Shown piece after piece: positions 6,192-12,814 of a DNA stretch of 24,155 nt. Each line of letters begins with the position of its first letter. The first letter of the stretch is position 1. The notes under the pieces are model-generated. The model had not been told where the DNA came from. It saw only the letters and a list, made by a program, of their open reading frames with translations, and did no database searches. A program made the position numbers and the translations under genes. Location of the stretch: the NCBI GenBank assembly GCA_900770075.1, contig CAAGIZ010000207.1:1-24155 (forward strand), given 5' to 3'. Origin of the DNA: Spirochaetia bacterium. Lineage in GTDB: Bacteria; Spirochaetota; Spirochaetia; Treponematales; Treponemataceae.

Positions 6192-6617
6192 TTAAATTAC
6201 ATAGTCAAAACCGTTGAATTCCCGGTTTTTTTCTGCAATCTGTTCCAGGGAGATGCCGTCTACATACTTGTTTACGGCTTCGTCAAAGCCCTGCCAGAAG
6301 AAATCGTTTCCTACATTGGAAACTGTATTGCCTTCTGCACTGCCTTTTGGACTTAAATCTCCTTCCATTGCCCGGAGAATTTCTCCTGCGGTGTACTGAC
6401 CGGGAGTTTTGGACAGTTTGTAGCCGCCGTTGTTTCCCCGCAGCCCGACTACAAGCCCTGCCTTGCTCAGCTGCATGAGTATCTGCTCTGCGTATTTTGC
6501 ACTCAGGTTGTGGCGGTGGCTCAAGAGCTTAAGTGCAACATATTTTGATGGATCCTGCTCTGCCAGATCTGTCATGAGCAAAAGGGCGTACTGCCCTTTT
6601 GTGGAAATTTTTAACAT
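6192..6617 (-). CDS. Rrf2-family transcriptional regulator (CymR-like by context)
   Basis: A 141-residue DNA-binding protein. The N-terminal winged helix begins MLKISTKGQYALLLM, with the recognition region near SAKYAEQILMQLSKAGLV (39-56) and the family wing motif RGNNGGYKLS (60-69). There is no cysteine anywhere, so it cannot ligate an IscR-type Fe-S cluster. It therefore resembles CymR or other cluster-free members. The C-terminal part (DFFWQGFDEAVNKYVDGISLEQI) is also typical. The start at 6617 has GGAG seven bases upstream on the minus strand; the frame continues far upstream but that part is not family-like. It is divergent from metN and tail-to-tail with the PatB-like gene. A role in repressing sulfur amino-acid genes is inferred from position and the shared operators. 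Confidence 0.88.
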   Translation of the reverse strand: MLKISTKGQYALLLMTDLAEQDPSKYVALKLLSHRHNLSAKYAEQILMQLSKAGLVVGLRGNNGGYKLSKTPGQYTAGEILRAMEGDLSPKGSAEGNTVSNVGNDFFWQGFDEAVNKYVDGISLEQIAEKNREFNGFDYVI

Positions 6618-6642
6618 ATTCGGCTCCAGTGATGTTTTTGGT

Positions 6643-6671
6643 TTGCATGGGTTAAACCCATAACCTATAGA
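6643..6671 (+). promoter_or_regulatory. Predicted metN promoter
   Basis: TTGCAT (6643-6648) and TATAGA (6666-6671), spacer 17 bp. The same -35 hexamer is used in the predicted metQ promoter. The -10 overlaps the candidate operator 6664-6680. Confidence 0.45.
6647..6661. promoter_or_regulatory. 15-bp dyad ATGGGTT-A-AACCCAT
   Basis: A perfect inverted repeat with a one-base centre inside the predicted metN promoter spacer and in the rrf2 leader. It may be a second operator or a leader hairpin. No other copy is seen in the window. Confidence 0.45.
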
Positions 6672-6680
6672 GTTGCTGGT
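6664..6680 (+). promoter_or_regulatory. Variant Rrf2 operator between rrf2 and metN
   Basis: CCTATAGAGTTGCTGGT agrees with the metQ element CCTATCGGATTGCTAGG at 12 of 17 positions. It overlaps the predicted metN -10 and the expected rrf2 start site, so binding here could control both directions. Confidence 0.4.
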
Positions 6681-6689
6681 ATTATAACA
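6681..6689 (-). promoter_or_regulatory. Predicted extended -10 promoter of rrf2
   Basis: On the minus strand TGTTATAAT is an extended -10 (TGN plus perfect TATAAT). No good -35 is present. The start site would fall near 6674, inside the candidate operator. Confidence 0.5.
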
Positions 6690-6733
6690 GGTTTTCCGGG
6701 TTTCTGCTAGGTTGCGAAGGACAAGGGGTTGGA

Positions 6734-6822
6734 AGGGCGGCGAAAGCCGTTGCGTAGCAATGGAGCGCGAAGACGCGGAACCCTGGAAGACCCGGTTTTT
6801 GCCCGCCGCAGGCGGGCAAAAA
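6734..6822 (+). repeat. Cloverleaf repeat with accompanying hairpin (R1)
   Basis: AGGG (6734-6737) pairs with CCCT (6781-6784). Inside are CGGC-GAAA-GCCG (6738-6749), TTGC-GTA-GCAA (6750-6760), TGGAG, CGCG-AAGA-CGCG (6766-6777) and GAA. A 12-bp perfect hairpin, TTTTTGCCCGCC-GCA- plus complement, follows at 6796-6822. The T-stem-A layout means it is not an intrinsic terminator. It lies in the metN leader. Confidence 0.8.
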
Positions 6823-6861
6823 TGGCCCCGTATAAAAAAATGCCTGAAAATGGAGGTTTTT

Positions 6862-7902
6862 GTGGCGATTATTGAATTAAAAAACATCACCAAGACTTTT
6901 GAGCAGGACGGTAAAATTTTCGATGCCGTAAAAGATGCTTCGGTTTCGGTGGAGAGAGGGGAGATTTTCGGGATTATCGGCTTTAGCGGTGCCGGTAAAT
7001 CCACTTTGGTGCGGACGATTAACCTTTTGGGACGTCCGACTTCTGGCTCTGTTACTGTAAAAGGTAAGGATTTTCTTGCACTGTCGGAAAAAGAACTCAG
7101 GCAGGAGCGGAAAAAAATAGGGATGATTTTCCAGCATTTTAACCTTATGAAAAGCCGCAATGTTTTTGACAATGTTGCCTTTCCCCTTAAACGTTCGGGT
7201 CTTTCTAAAGAAGAGATTGCAAAAAAAGTTCATTCCCTTTTGGAACTGGTGGAAATCAACGACAAGGACAGGAATTTTCCTTCGCAGCTTTCCGGCGGTC
7301 AGAAACAGAGGGTTGCCATTGCCCGGGCTCTTGCTAACGACCCGGATATTCTTCTGTGCGACGAGGCCACTTCTGCCCTTGACCCTACCACTACCAAGTC
7401 GATTTTAAAGCTCCTTAAAAAACTGAACCGGCAGCTGGGGCTTACAATCGTGATTATTACCCACCAGATGGAAGTTATAAAGGAAATCTGCGGGCGAGTT
7501 GCGGTTATGGAAAAGGGCAAAATCGTTGAGCAGGGGGCGGTTTTTGAGATTTTTGCAAATCCTAAGGACGAGGTTACAAAGCGGTTTATAAGGGCTACTT
7601 CCAGCCTGACTAAAATCGAAGAACTGATTGAAGAAGACAGTCCGGTGGTTCATCTGGAAGAAGGCGAATATCTTGTGTGCTTCAGCTACATTCAGAAAAA
7701 CGTCAGCGAGCCTTTGATAAGTGCCACTTCCCGGATTTACGACGTTACGATGAACATAATCTTTGCCGAAATCGAGATTGTCCAGGACGCTCCAATCGGC
7801 GGAACAATTGCAATTATCAGCGGAAAAAAGGAGAACATCGAAAGGGCTCTCCAGCATATCCGCGAAGAAAACGTAGGCGTGGAGGTTTTAAAAAATGCTT
7901 GA
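6862..7902 (+). CDS. metN: Methionine ABC transporter ATP-binding protein MetN
   Basis: A 346-residue cytoplasmic ATPase energising methionine uptake through MetI and MetQ. Walker A is GFSGAGKST (40-48), the signature is LSGGQKQR, Walker B is ILLCDEATSALDP, and the H-loop is in IIITHQMEVI. A C-terminal ACT-like NIL domain of about 80 residues (beginning near SPVVHLEEGEYLVCFSY) is the hallmark of MetN and gives feedback inhibition by methionine in characterised members. The GTG at 6862 is chosen because GGAGG lies 7-8 bases upstream and the protein then starts VAIIELKNITKTF; the 50 in-frame codons before it cross the cloverleaf repeat and are not family-like. metI overlaps its 3' end by 8 nt. 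Confidence 0.93.
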   Translation: MAIIELKNITKTFEQDGKIFDAVKDASVSVERGEIFGIIGFSGAGKSTLVRTINLLGRPTSGSVTVKGKDFLALSEKELRQERKKIGMIFQHFNLMKSRNVFDNVAFPLKRSGLSKEEIAKKVHSLLELVEINDKDRNFPSQLSGGQKQRVAIARALANDPDILLCDEATSALDPTTTKSILKLLKKLNRQLGLTIVIITHQMEVIKEICGRVAVMEKGKIVEQGAVFEIFANPKDEVTKRFIRATSSLTKIEELIEEDSPVVHLEEGEYLVCFSYIQKNVSEPLISATSRIYDVTMNIIFAEIEIVQDAPIGGTIAIISGKKENIERALQHIREENVGVEVLKNA

Positions 7903-8581
7903 TTTACTGACAAAAATTCTGCCCAACCTGATGGCAAATAAAAGATATGTTAATTTCGGGCTTTCCATCCTTCAGACGGTGCAGATGACTCTTTGGTCTG
8001 GTTCCATAAGTTTTGTTCTGGGGCTGGTCTTTGGAATTGCCCTTGTGGTTACAAAAAAGGATGCGGTTCTGGAAAACAAGGTGATTTACCACGTTCTGGA
8101 CAAGCTCATAAATTTTTTCCGTTCAATTCCGTTCATAATCCTGCTTACGGGGGTTATGCCTTTGAGCCGGCTCATCATGGGTACCTCCATAGATGTTCGC
8201 GGTGCCATTGTGCCGCTGGTTTTTGGAACCGTGCCGTTTTTCAGCCGGCAGATTGAAACTGCCCTGGCGGAAGTTGATTCGGGGCTGGTGGAAGCGGCGG
8301 TGAGCATGGGGCTTAACCCCTGGGACATCGTTCTGCGGGTGTACCTGAAGGAAAGCATCGGGCCTATTGTCCGGGGAACTATGATTACCACCGTAAGTTT
8401 AATCGGCTTGACGGCAATGGCCGGGGCGGTTGGTGCCGGCGGGCTTGGCAATTTTGCAATCCAGTACGGCCACGACATGAACATGCAGGACATCACCTGG
8501 CTTACCATTGTGCTTCTGGTTTTGACGGTGAACCTTATCCAGTGGGCGGGAACAAGGTTTATAAAAAAACACACCCACTAG
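7895..8581 (+). CDS. metI: Methionine ABC transporter permease MetI
   Basis: A 228-residue inner-membrane permease with about five hydrophobic segments. The cytoplasmic EAA loop that contacts MetN is EAAVSMGLNPWDIVLRVYL (about 133-151), and FFRSIPFIILL (74-84) is a typical MetI segment. GGAGG lies upstream of ATG 7895, and the start overlaps the end of metN, indicating translational coupling. Length is near the usual 217-230. No strong terminator follows, so readthrough to metQ is possible even though metQ has its own predicted promoter. Confidence 0.93.
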   Translation: MLDLLTKILPNLMANKRYVNFGLSILQTVQMTLWSGSISFVLGLVFGIALVVTKKDAVLENKVIYHVLDKLINFFRSIPFIILLTGVMPLSRLIMGTSIDVRGAIVPLVFGTVPFFSRQIETALAEVDSGLVEAAVSMGLNPWDIVLRVYLKESIGPIVRGTMITTVSLIGLTAMAGAVGAGGLGNFAIQYGHDMNMQDITWLTIVLLVLTVNLIQWAGTRFIKKHTH

Positions 8582-8623
8582 GGAGGCAGTCAGTAATTTT
8601 TGTGAAGTTTTTTGAAAATTCAC

Positions 8624-8652
8624 TTGCATAAAAAAAAGAAAAGCGGTATAAA
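8624..8652 (+). promoter_or_regulatory. Predicted metQ promoter
   Basis: TTGCAT (8624-8629) and TATAAA (8647-8652), spacer exactly 17 bp. Start would be near 8659, giving a leader of about 190 nt. Confidence 0.55.
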
Positions 8653-8664
8653 AAATAAAGATTA

Positions 8665-8681
8665 CCTATCGGATTGCTAGG
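8665..8681 (+). promoter_or_regulatory. Candidate Rrf2 operator upstream of metQ, CCTAT-N8-TAGG
   Basis: CCTATCGGATTGCTAGG followed by AAAAGGAATT, about 6 bp downstream of the predicted start site. It has the same arms, spacing and downstream GGAATT as 1771-1787. Confidence 0.5.
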
Positions 8682-8735
8682 AAAAGGAATTTGAATAAAA
8701 CCTTTGCCTGAAATAGCGTCAAAGTTTTTATTCTT

Positions 8736-8760
8736 AAAGTTTGCGTTGCAAACTTTTTTA
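8736..8760 (+). terminator. Intrinsic terminator or attenuator in the metQ leader
   Basis: AAAGTTTGC-GTT-GCAAACTTT is a 9-bp stem ending in a T6 run. It lies about 80 nt after the predicted metQ start site and 90 nt before the gene, so it would interrupt the leader unless bypassed. It could also end metNI readthrough. Confidence 0.55.
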
Positions 8761-8796
8761 TAAACTGCTGTTCCTCATTGCATTGCGGAACAGCCC

Positions 8797-8838
8797 AAAA
8801 AGTCAAATCGGAAATTGACATTTCCTCATTGACTTTTT
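8797..8838 (+). promoter_or_regulatory. Leader hairpin directly before the metQ SD
   Basis: The outer stem AAAAAGTCAA (8797-8806) pairs with TTGACTTTTT (8829-8838); the inner stem GGAAA (8810-8814) pairs with TTTCC (8821-8825). A separate 8-bp hairpin GCTGTTCC...GGAACAGC precedes it near 8767-8793. The SD AGGAG is at 8841-8845, immediately after the hairpin. The first 32 nt recur at 12773-12804. Confidence 0.55.
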
Positions 8839-8850
8839 ATAGGAGACAAA

Positions 8851-9693
8851 ATGAAAAAGTCATTTACGTTTTTAGCCGGTGCACTGGCACTTATTTCGGT
8901 GGTTTTTACTTCCTGCGGAGAAAAAAAATTAAATACAGTAAAACTGGGCGTTGTAGGCGCAATGTACGAAGAAATCTGGGCACCTGCAAAAGAAGCCCTC
9001 AAAAAAGAAGGAATTGACCTTCAGATTGTGCTTCTGGCAGACTACAGCATACCAAACACAGCCCTTGCCAACGGCGACCTTGACCTGAACGCCTTCCAGC
9101 ACAGGATTTTTCTTGAAGCAGATTCCGCATCCCGGGGCTACGATTTAAAAATCATTGGAAACACCTTCATAATTCCTCTCAACCTTTACTCAAAAAAGGT
9201 TAGTTCTGTAGCAGAGCTTAAAGAGGGTGCAGTTGTGGCAATTCCTGACGATGTAACAAACGGCGGACGGGCACTTAAAGTCCTCCAGTCAGCAGGTCTT
9301 ATCAGCCTTAACGAAAAAGCAGGCTTTAACCCAAGAATCAACGACGTAGTTACAAGCAAGGTTCAGATTAAGGAACTTAAGGCAAACACAATTCCAGCCG
9401 CACTTCCAGACGTAGACGCCGCTATAATCAACGGAAACTATGCCCTGAGCTTTGGAATTAAGACAGAAAGCGCAATTTTTGCCGACACCAGCCTTACCGA
9501 AAAAAATTACTGGAACCTGATTGCCGCAAACGCAAAAAGCCTTAAAGACCCGGCAAAAGTCGAGCTCTACCGCAAAGTTGTGGCAGCCTTCCAGACCCCG
9601 GAAACAGAAAAAATCTTCAACGAAACCTACGGCGGATATTTTATCAAAGTAGGCTGGGACGAAGACGAAATCTCAGCACGCCTGGCAGAATAA
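8851..9693 (+). CDS. metQ: Methionine-binding lipoprotein MetQ (NlpA family)
   Basis: A 280-residue lipoprotein that binds methionine and delivers it to MetNI. The signal peptide ends in VVFTSC with the lipidated Cys at 22. Family motifs are EEIWAPAKEALKKEG, DYSIPNTALANGDLD, NAFQHRIFL and IPDDVTNGGRALKVLQ. T. pallidum encodes a related antigen (Tp32), consistent with a spirochaete. SD AGGAG sits five bases before the ATG. Unlike many metNIQ operons the gene is 269 nt from metI with its own predicted promoter, a candidate operator and a structured leader, which would allow higher or separately controlled expression of the binding protein. Confidence 0.93.
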   Translation: MKKSFTFLAGALALISVVFTSCGEKKLNTVKLGVVGAMYEEIWAPAKEALKKEGIDLQIVLLADYSIPNTALANGDLDLNAFQHRIFLEADSASRGYDLKIIGNTFIIPLNLYSKKVSSVAELKEGAVVAIPDDVTNGGRALKVLQSAGLISLNEKAGFNPRINDVVTSKVQIKELKANTIPAALPDVDAAIINGNYALSFGIKTESAIFADTSLTEKNYWNLIAANAKSLKDPAKVELYRKVVAAFQTPETEKIFNETYGGYFIKVGWDEDEISARLAE

Positions 9694-9829
9694 AAAACAA
9701 AAAAATGAGGGGGAAAGCCTTCCCCCTGCGCGGCACTCTGGACGTTACACGTCCGCCGTTGCCGCGACACCCCCTTCTGCGGGGGCCTTCCCCCCGCACC
9801 GCCCCCGCCACACTTTTAAGAGGTTATAT
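9694..9829 (+). other. GC-rich hairpin spacer after metQ
   Basis: Contains AGGGGGAA-AGCC-TTCCCCCT (9708-9727), GGACG-TTACA-CGTCC near 9740-9754 and CCCCC...GGGGG near 9770-9785. None has a following T run on the plus strand, so termination is uncertain. The base composition is sharply richer in C than the flanking genes. Confidence 0.5.
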
Positions 9830-11233
9830 ATGGAAGAAATTGAAAAAGTTTCAGCCCTTTCAAAAATCATAAAAGACGAAGAGCGGGTTGTATATTCCGG
9901 CAAGATCGAAAAAAAATTTCTTTCGGACACCCTTGGACGCAGACAGGGCAGGGCAGCCGCCCTTGTTTTTGTAAAATCCACCGAAGAAGTAAGCGGGGTT
10001 TTAAAATTCGCTTATGAAAACTCAATTCCCGTAACACCTCGGGGAGCCGGTACAAATCTGGTAGGTTCAACTGTTCCTGCTGACGGCGCAATCATAATAG
10101 ATTTTTCTAAAATGAACCGTATTCTGGAGATAGACCGGGAAAACTTTACTGCTACAGTGGAGCCGGGGGTCGTGCTGCAGGATTTTCAAAAATACGTGGA
10201 AAGTCTGGGGCTGTTTTATCCCCCTGACCCCGGCGAAAAAACTGCTTCCATCGGCGGAAACATTGCAACAAATGCCGGAGGAATGAGGGCGGTAAAATAC
10301 GGAGTTACAAGAAACTATGTAATGGGGCTAGAACTGGTTTTGGCAGACGGAACTGTAATTCAGACCGGCTCAAAAAACCGCAAGGACACCACCGGACTGG
10401 ACATAAAAAATCTGGTTGTGGGTTCGGAGGGAACCCTTGCCGTAATAACAAAGTGTCTTTTAAAACTTGTGGGAAAGCCTGAAAATTCCGCAAGCCTTCT
10501 GGTTTCTTACGACAGCCTCGAAAAAGGAATCCAATCCGTGCCCCTTATCTTAAAGGCAAACCTTAATCCCACGGCAGTCGAGTTTATCGAACGGAAAGTT
10601 GTGGAAATGGGGGAAAACTTCCTGAACGAGAATTTCCCGGAAAAGACCGTCCGCTATCCAGACCCGGACTGCAAGGCCTATCTTCTGCTTACCTTTGACG
10701 GCAGCAGTGCCGAGATTGAAGCGGCAGTGGAAAAACTGGGGCAGATTGTAAAAGGCGTAAGCCGCAGCGTCTTTGTTCTGGGAGCCGGAGAAGAAACGGC
10801 AGATATCTGGCGGGTGCGGGGGTGCCTGGTTAAGGCGGTGGAAGCCGTAAGCGAGCAGGAACCTCTGGACATAGTGGTTCCAATCAGTAAGGTGGACAAA
10901 TTTGTGGAATACGTAAACCAGCTGGAAGAACAGAGTGGCATGCGGATGATAAGCTTTGGGCATGCTGGAGATGGCAATGTTCATCTTTGCGTGGTCCGCG
11001 GCAGCCGCAGCGAAGAGGACTGGCAGAAGGAACTGAACGAAAATCTGTCAAAACTCTACGAAAATTCCTATGCTCTTGGAGGTCTTATTTCCGGCGAGCA
11101 CGGTCTTGGACTTAGCAAGCGGGAATTCTTCTTTAGCCACACTCCGCCTCAAAATGTTGCACTTATGAATTCAATAAAACAGGCTTTTGACCCGAAAAAA
11201 CTCTTGAACAGAAACATCAGTTTTGTACAATGA
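9830..11233 (+). CDS. FAD-linked D-2-hydroxyacid dehydrogenase (GlcD / D-lactate dehydrogenase family)
   Basis: A 467-residue flavoprotein oxidising a 2-hydroxyacid (glycolate, D-lactate or similar) to the 2-oxoacid. The N-terminal PCMH-type FAD domain has TPRGAGTNLVGS (69-80), PPDPGEKTASIGGNIATNAG (131-150) and NLVVGSEGTLAV (194-205). The C-terminal cap has GHAGDGNVHL and SGEHGLGLSKREFF, which carry the substrate and metal residues of the family. Length fits GlcD (about 470-500). No GlcE or GlcF partner gene is adjacent. ATG 9830 has AGAGG upstream. The aminotransferase gene starts 65 nt downstream on the same strand, probably cotranscribed. The substrate cannot be read from sequence. Confidence 0.88.
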   Translation: MEEIEKVSALSKIIKDEERVVYSGKIEKKFLSDTLGRRQGRAAALVFVKSTEEVSGVLKFAYENSIPVTPRGAGTNLVGSTVPADGAIIIDFSKMNRILEIDRENFTATVEPGVVLQDFQKYVESLGLFYPPDPGEKTASIGGNIATNAGGMRAVKYGVTRNYVMGLELVLADGTVIQTGSKNRKDTTGLDIKNLVVGSEGTLAVITKCLLKLVGKPENSASLLVSYDSLEKGIQSVPLILKANLNPTAVEFIERKVVEMGENFLNENFPEKTVRYPDPDCKAYLLLTFDGSSAEIEAAVEKLGQIVKGVSRSVFVLGAGEETADIWRVRGCLVKAVEAVSEQEPLDIVVPISKVDKFVEYVNQLEEQSGMRMISFGHAGDGNVHLCVVRGSRSEEDWQKELNENLSKLYENSYALGGLISGEHGLGLSKREFFFSHTPPQNVALMNSIKQAFDPKKLLNRNISFVQ

Positions 11234-11298
11234 ATTCAGCAGATTTGGCAGGGTAGGGCAGACAGAAAAATTCCGCTCTGTTCGCTTTGGGAGGAAAA

Positions 11299-12468
11299 AT
11301 GAAATCTTTATCGACAAGAACAGCAGGTTTTACAGATTCTGTAATCCGCAGAATGACCCGTATTTCCTTAAAATACGGTGCAGTAAATTTAAGTCAGGGG
11401 TTCCCGGATTTTGAACCGCCAAAGCCGATTTTGGACAGGCTTGCAGAAGTTGCCCATGAAGATTTCCATCAGTATTCCCTTACCTGGGGAGCGCAGAATT
11501 TTCGGGAAGCACTGGCAAAAAAGCAGTCCGCTCTTATGGGCATTCCCGTAAATCCCGATTCCGAAGTGGTAACAACCTGCGGCGGAACGGAAGCCATGAT
11601 GGCCGCAATGATGACCCTCTGCAACCCCGGCGACAAGGTGGCAGTTTTTTCGCCTTTTTACGAAAATTACGGTGCAGACGCAATTCTTTCGGGAGCGGAA
11701 CCAGTCTACATTCCGCTTAATCCGCCGTCTTACTCTTTTGACCCGGAAAAACTGGAAGATGCCTTCCGGGCTGGGGCAAAGGTTCTTATCCTCTGCAACC
11801 CTTCCAACCCCTGCGGCAAAGTTTTTACGCTGGAAGAAATGACAGTGATTGCAAATCTGGCAAAAAAATACGATGTTTATGTGGTTACGGACGAAGTTTA
11901 CGAGCACATAATCTATGCACCCCACAAAATGGTCTATATGGCAGCCCTGCCTGGAATGAAAGAACGCACCATTGTCTGCGGTTCTCTTTCAAAAACCTAT
12001 TCCCTTACCGGCTGGCGCCTTGGCTACACTATTGCACCTGCGGAAATAACGGAGCGCATAAAAAAAGTCCACGATTTTCTGACAGTGGGAGCAGCGGCAC
12101 CTCTGCAGGAAGCGATAGTTACCGGGCTTAAATTCGGGCAGGACTACTACGACGACCTTACGGCAAAATATACCCAAAAGCGCGACCTTATGTGCAGGGG
12201 TCTGGATTCCATAGGGCTTGCCCACAATGTTCCCCAGGGAGCCTACTACATAATGGTAGATTTTAAAGACTACATAAAAAAGCTCAACTTGCAGACCGAT
12301 CTGGAATTTGCAGAACTTTTGTGCCAAAAAGTGGGAGTGGGAATGGTACCCGGCTCAAGTTTCTTCAAAGAAAATATAAACGATTACCTTCGCATCCACT
12401 TTGCAAAAAAAGACGAAACCCTAAACGAAGCCCTGAACCGCCTGTCAGAAATACACCAAAAATTGTAA
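11299..12468 (+). CDS. Class I/II aminotransferase (AspC/methionine-aminotransferase-like)
   Basis: A 389-residue PLP aminotransferase. Landmarks are NLSQGFPDFEPP (30-41), CGGTEAMMAA (94-103), NPSNPCGK (168-175), DEVYEH (198-203), SLSKTYSLTGWRLGY with the PLP lysine at 232, and a C-terminal LRIHFAKKDE holding the carboxylate-binding Arg. The QGFPDFEPP start resembles the kynurenine/methionine aminotransferase branch more than strict aspartate enzymes. ATG 11299 is chosen because GGAGG at 11290-11294 precedes it; a TTG at 11287 overlaps the SD. It may reaminate the 2-oxoacid product of the upstream dehydrogenase, which is inference. Confidence 0.88.
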   Translation: MKSLSTRTAGFTDSVIRRMTRISLKYGAVNLSQGFPDFEPPKPILDRLAEVAHEDFHQYSLTWGAQNFREALAKKQSALMGIPVNPDSEVVTTCGGTEAMMAAMMTLCNPGDKVAVFSPFYENYGADAILSGAEPVYIPLNPPSYSFDPEKLEDAFRAGAKVLILCNPSNPCGKVFTLEEMTVIANLAKKYDVYVVTDEVYEHIIYAPHKMVYMAALPGMKERTIVCGSLSKTYSLTGWRLGYTIAPAEITERIKKVHDFLTVGAAAPLQEAIVTGLKFGQDYYDDLTAKYTQKRDLMCRGLDSIGLAHNVPQGAYYIMVDFKDYIKKLNLQTDLEFAELLCQKVGVGMVPGSSFFKENINDYLRIHFAKKDETLNEALNRLSEIHQKL

Positions 12469-12600
12469 CTGTGGCGGTGGGGCGCAAATCCGCTGTCTGG
12501 CATTCCATAAAATTGCACTGTAAACTGTCGGTAAAAATATTTTCTACTCTTTTCTGCCACTAATTGCAAAAAATCTCCAGGCTTTTGCCCCGAAGGGGGC

Positions 12601-12645
12601 CGCCTAAAGGGTATACCCTTTAGGCGATTGACATAATCGCCTAAA
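12601..12645 (+). repeat. 26-bp perfect palindrome overlapping a second hairpin
   Basis: 12601-12626 is a perfect palindrome centred on GGGTATACCC. Its right arm TTTAGGCG is also the left arm of an 11-bp hairpin, TTTAGGCGATT (12619-12629) with AATCGCCTAAA (12635-12645). The two structures cannot form at once. Confidence 0.7.
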
Positions 12646-12679
12646 AAAACTTTTCTCGCTACGCTCGAAAAGTTTTTTT
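12643..12679 (+). terminator. Intrinsic terminator (bidirectional form)
   Basis: AAAAAAACTTTTC (12643-12655) pairs with GAAAAGTTTTTTT (12667-12679), a 13-bp stem with A7 on one side and T7 on the other. It probably ends transcription of the dehydrogenase-aminotransferase pair. Confidence 0.75.
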
Positions 12680-12772
12680 ATATTTCTGTCAGTTATATAT
12701 TACTTAGTTATACCTCCCATATTTGTAGCATTTAATTTTTTTGGGAAATTTCTGAAATTTGAAAATTTGTAT

Positions 12773-12804
12773 AAAAAATCAAATTGGAAGTTGATACTTC
12801 ATCA
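12773..12804 (+). promoter_or_regulatory. 32-nt leader element shared with metQ
   Basis: Matches 8797-8828 at 26 of 32 positions. ATCAA/TTGAT here replaces GTCAA/TTGAC, and GAAG/CTTC replaces GAAA/TTTC, so pairing is kept in both alternatives. It ends 10 nt before the lipoprotein ATG. Confidence 0.5.
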
Positions 12805-12814
12805 GGGGTAGTTT

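Larger units (their letters stand above)
12469..12814 (+). other. Gene-free spacer with nested hairpins before the lipoprotein operon
   Basis: No gene is seen. From 12587 it contains GCCCC-GAAG-GGGGC, then the alternative hairpins and terminator listed separately, then AT-rich DNA with a possible -10 TATAAA (12770-12775) and no convincing -35, then the 32-nt leader element shared with metQ. Confidence 0.5.

Noticed and set aside
6796..6822. Terminator in the metN leader
   Set aside because: The 12-bp stem has T on the 5' side and A on the 3' side, the reverse of an intrinsic terminator on both strands.
6618..7172. Rrf2 protein fused to a longer N-terminal region
   Set aside because: The frame is open upstream by chance as an antisense shadow of metN; the family start and SD are at 6617.
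8815..8843. Promoter TTGACA-N17-TATAGG for metQ
   Set aside because: It would start transcription at the ATG and lose the good SD. The TTGACA is explained by the hairpin. It cannot be excluded without start mapping.
8659..8850. SAM-I (S-box) or similar known riboswitch before metQ
   Set aside because: The conserved core and junction pattern of S-box leaders is not present.
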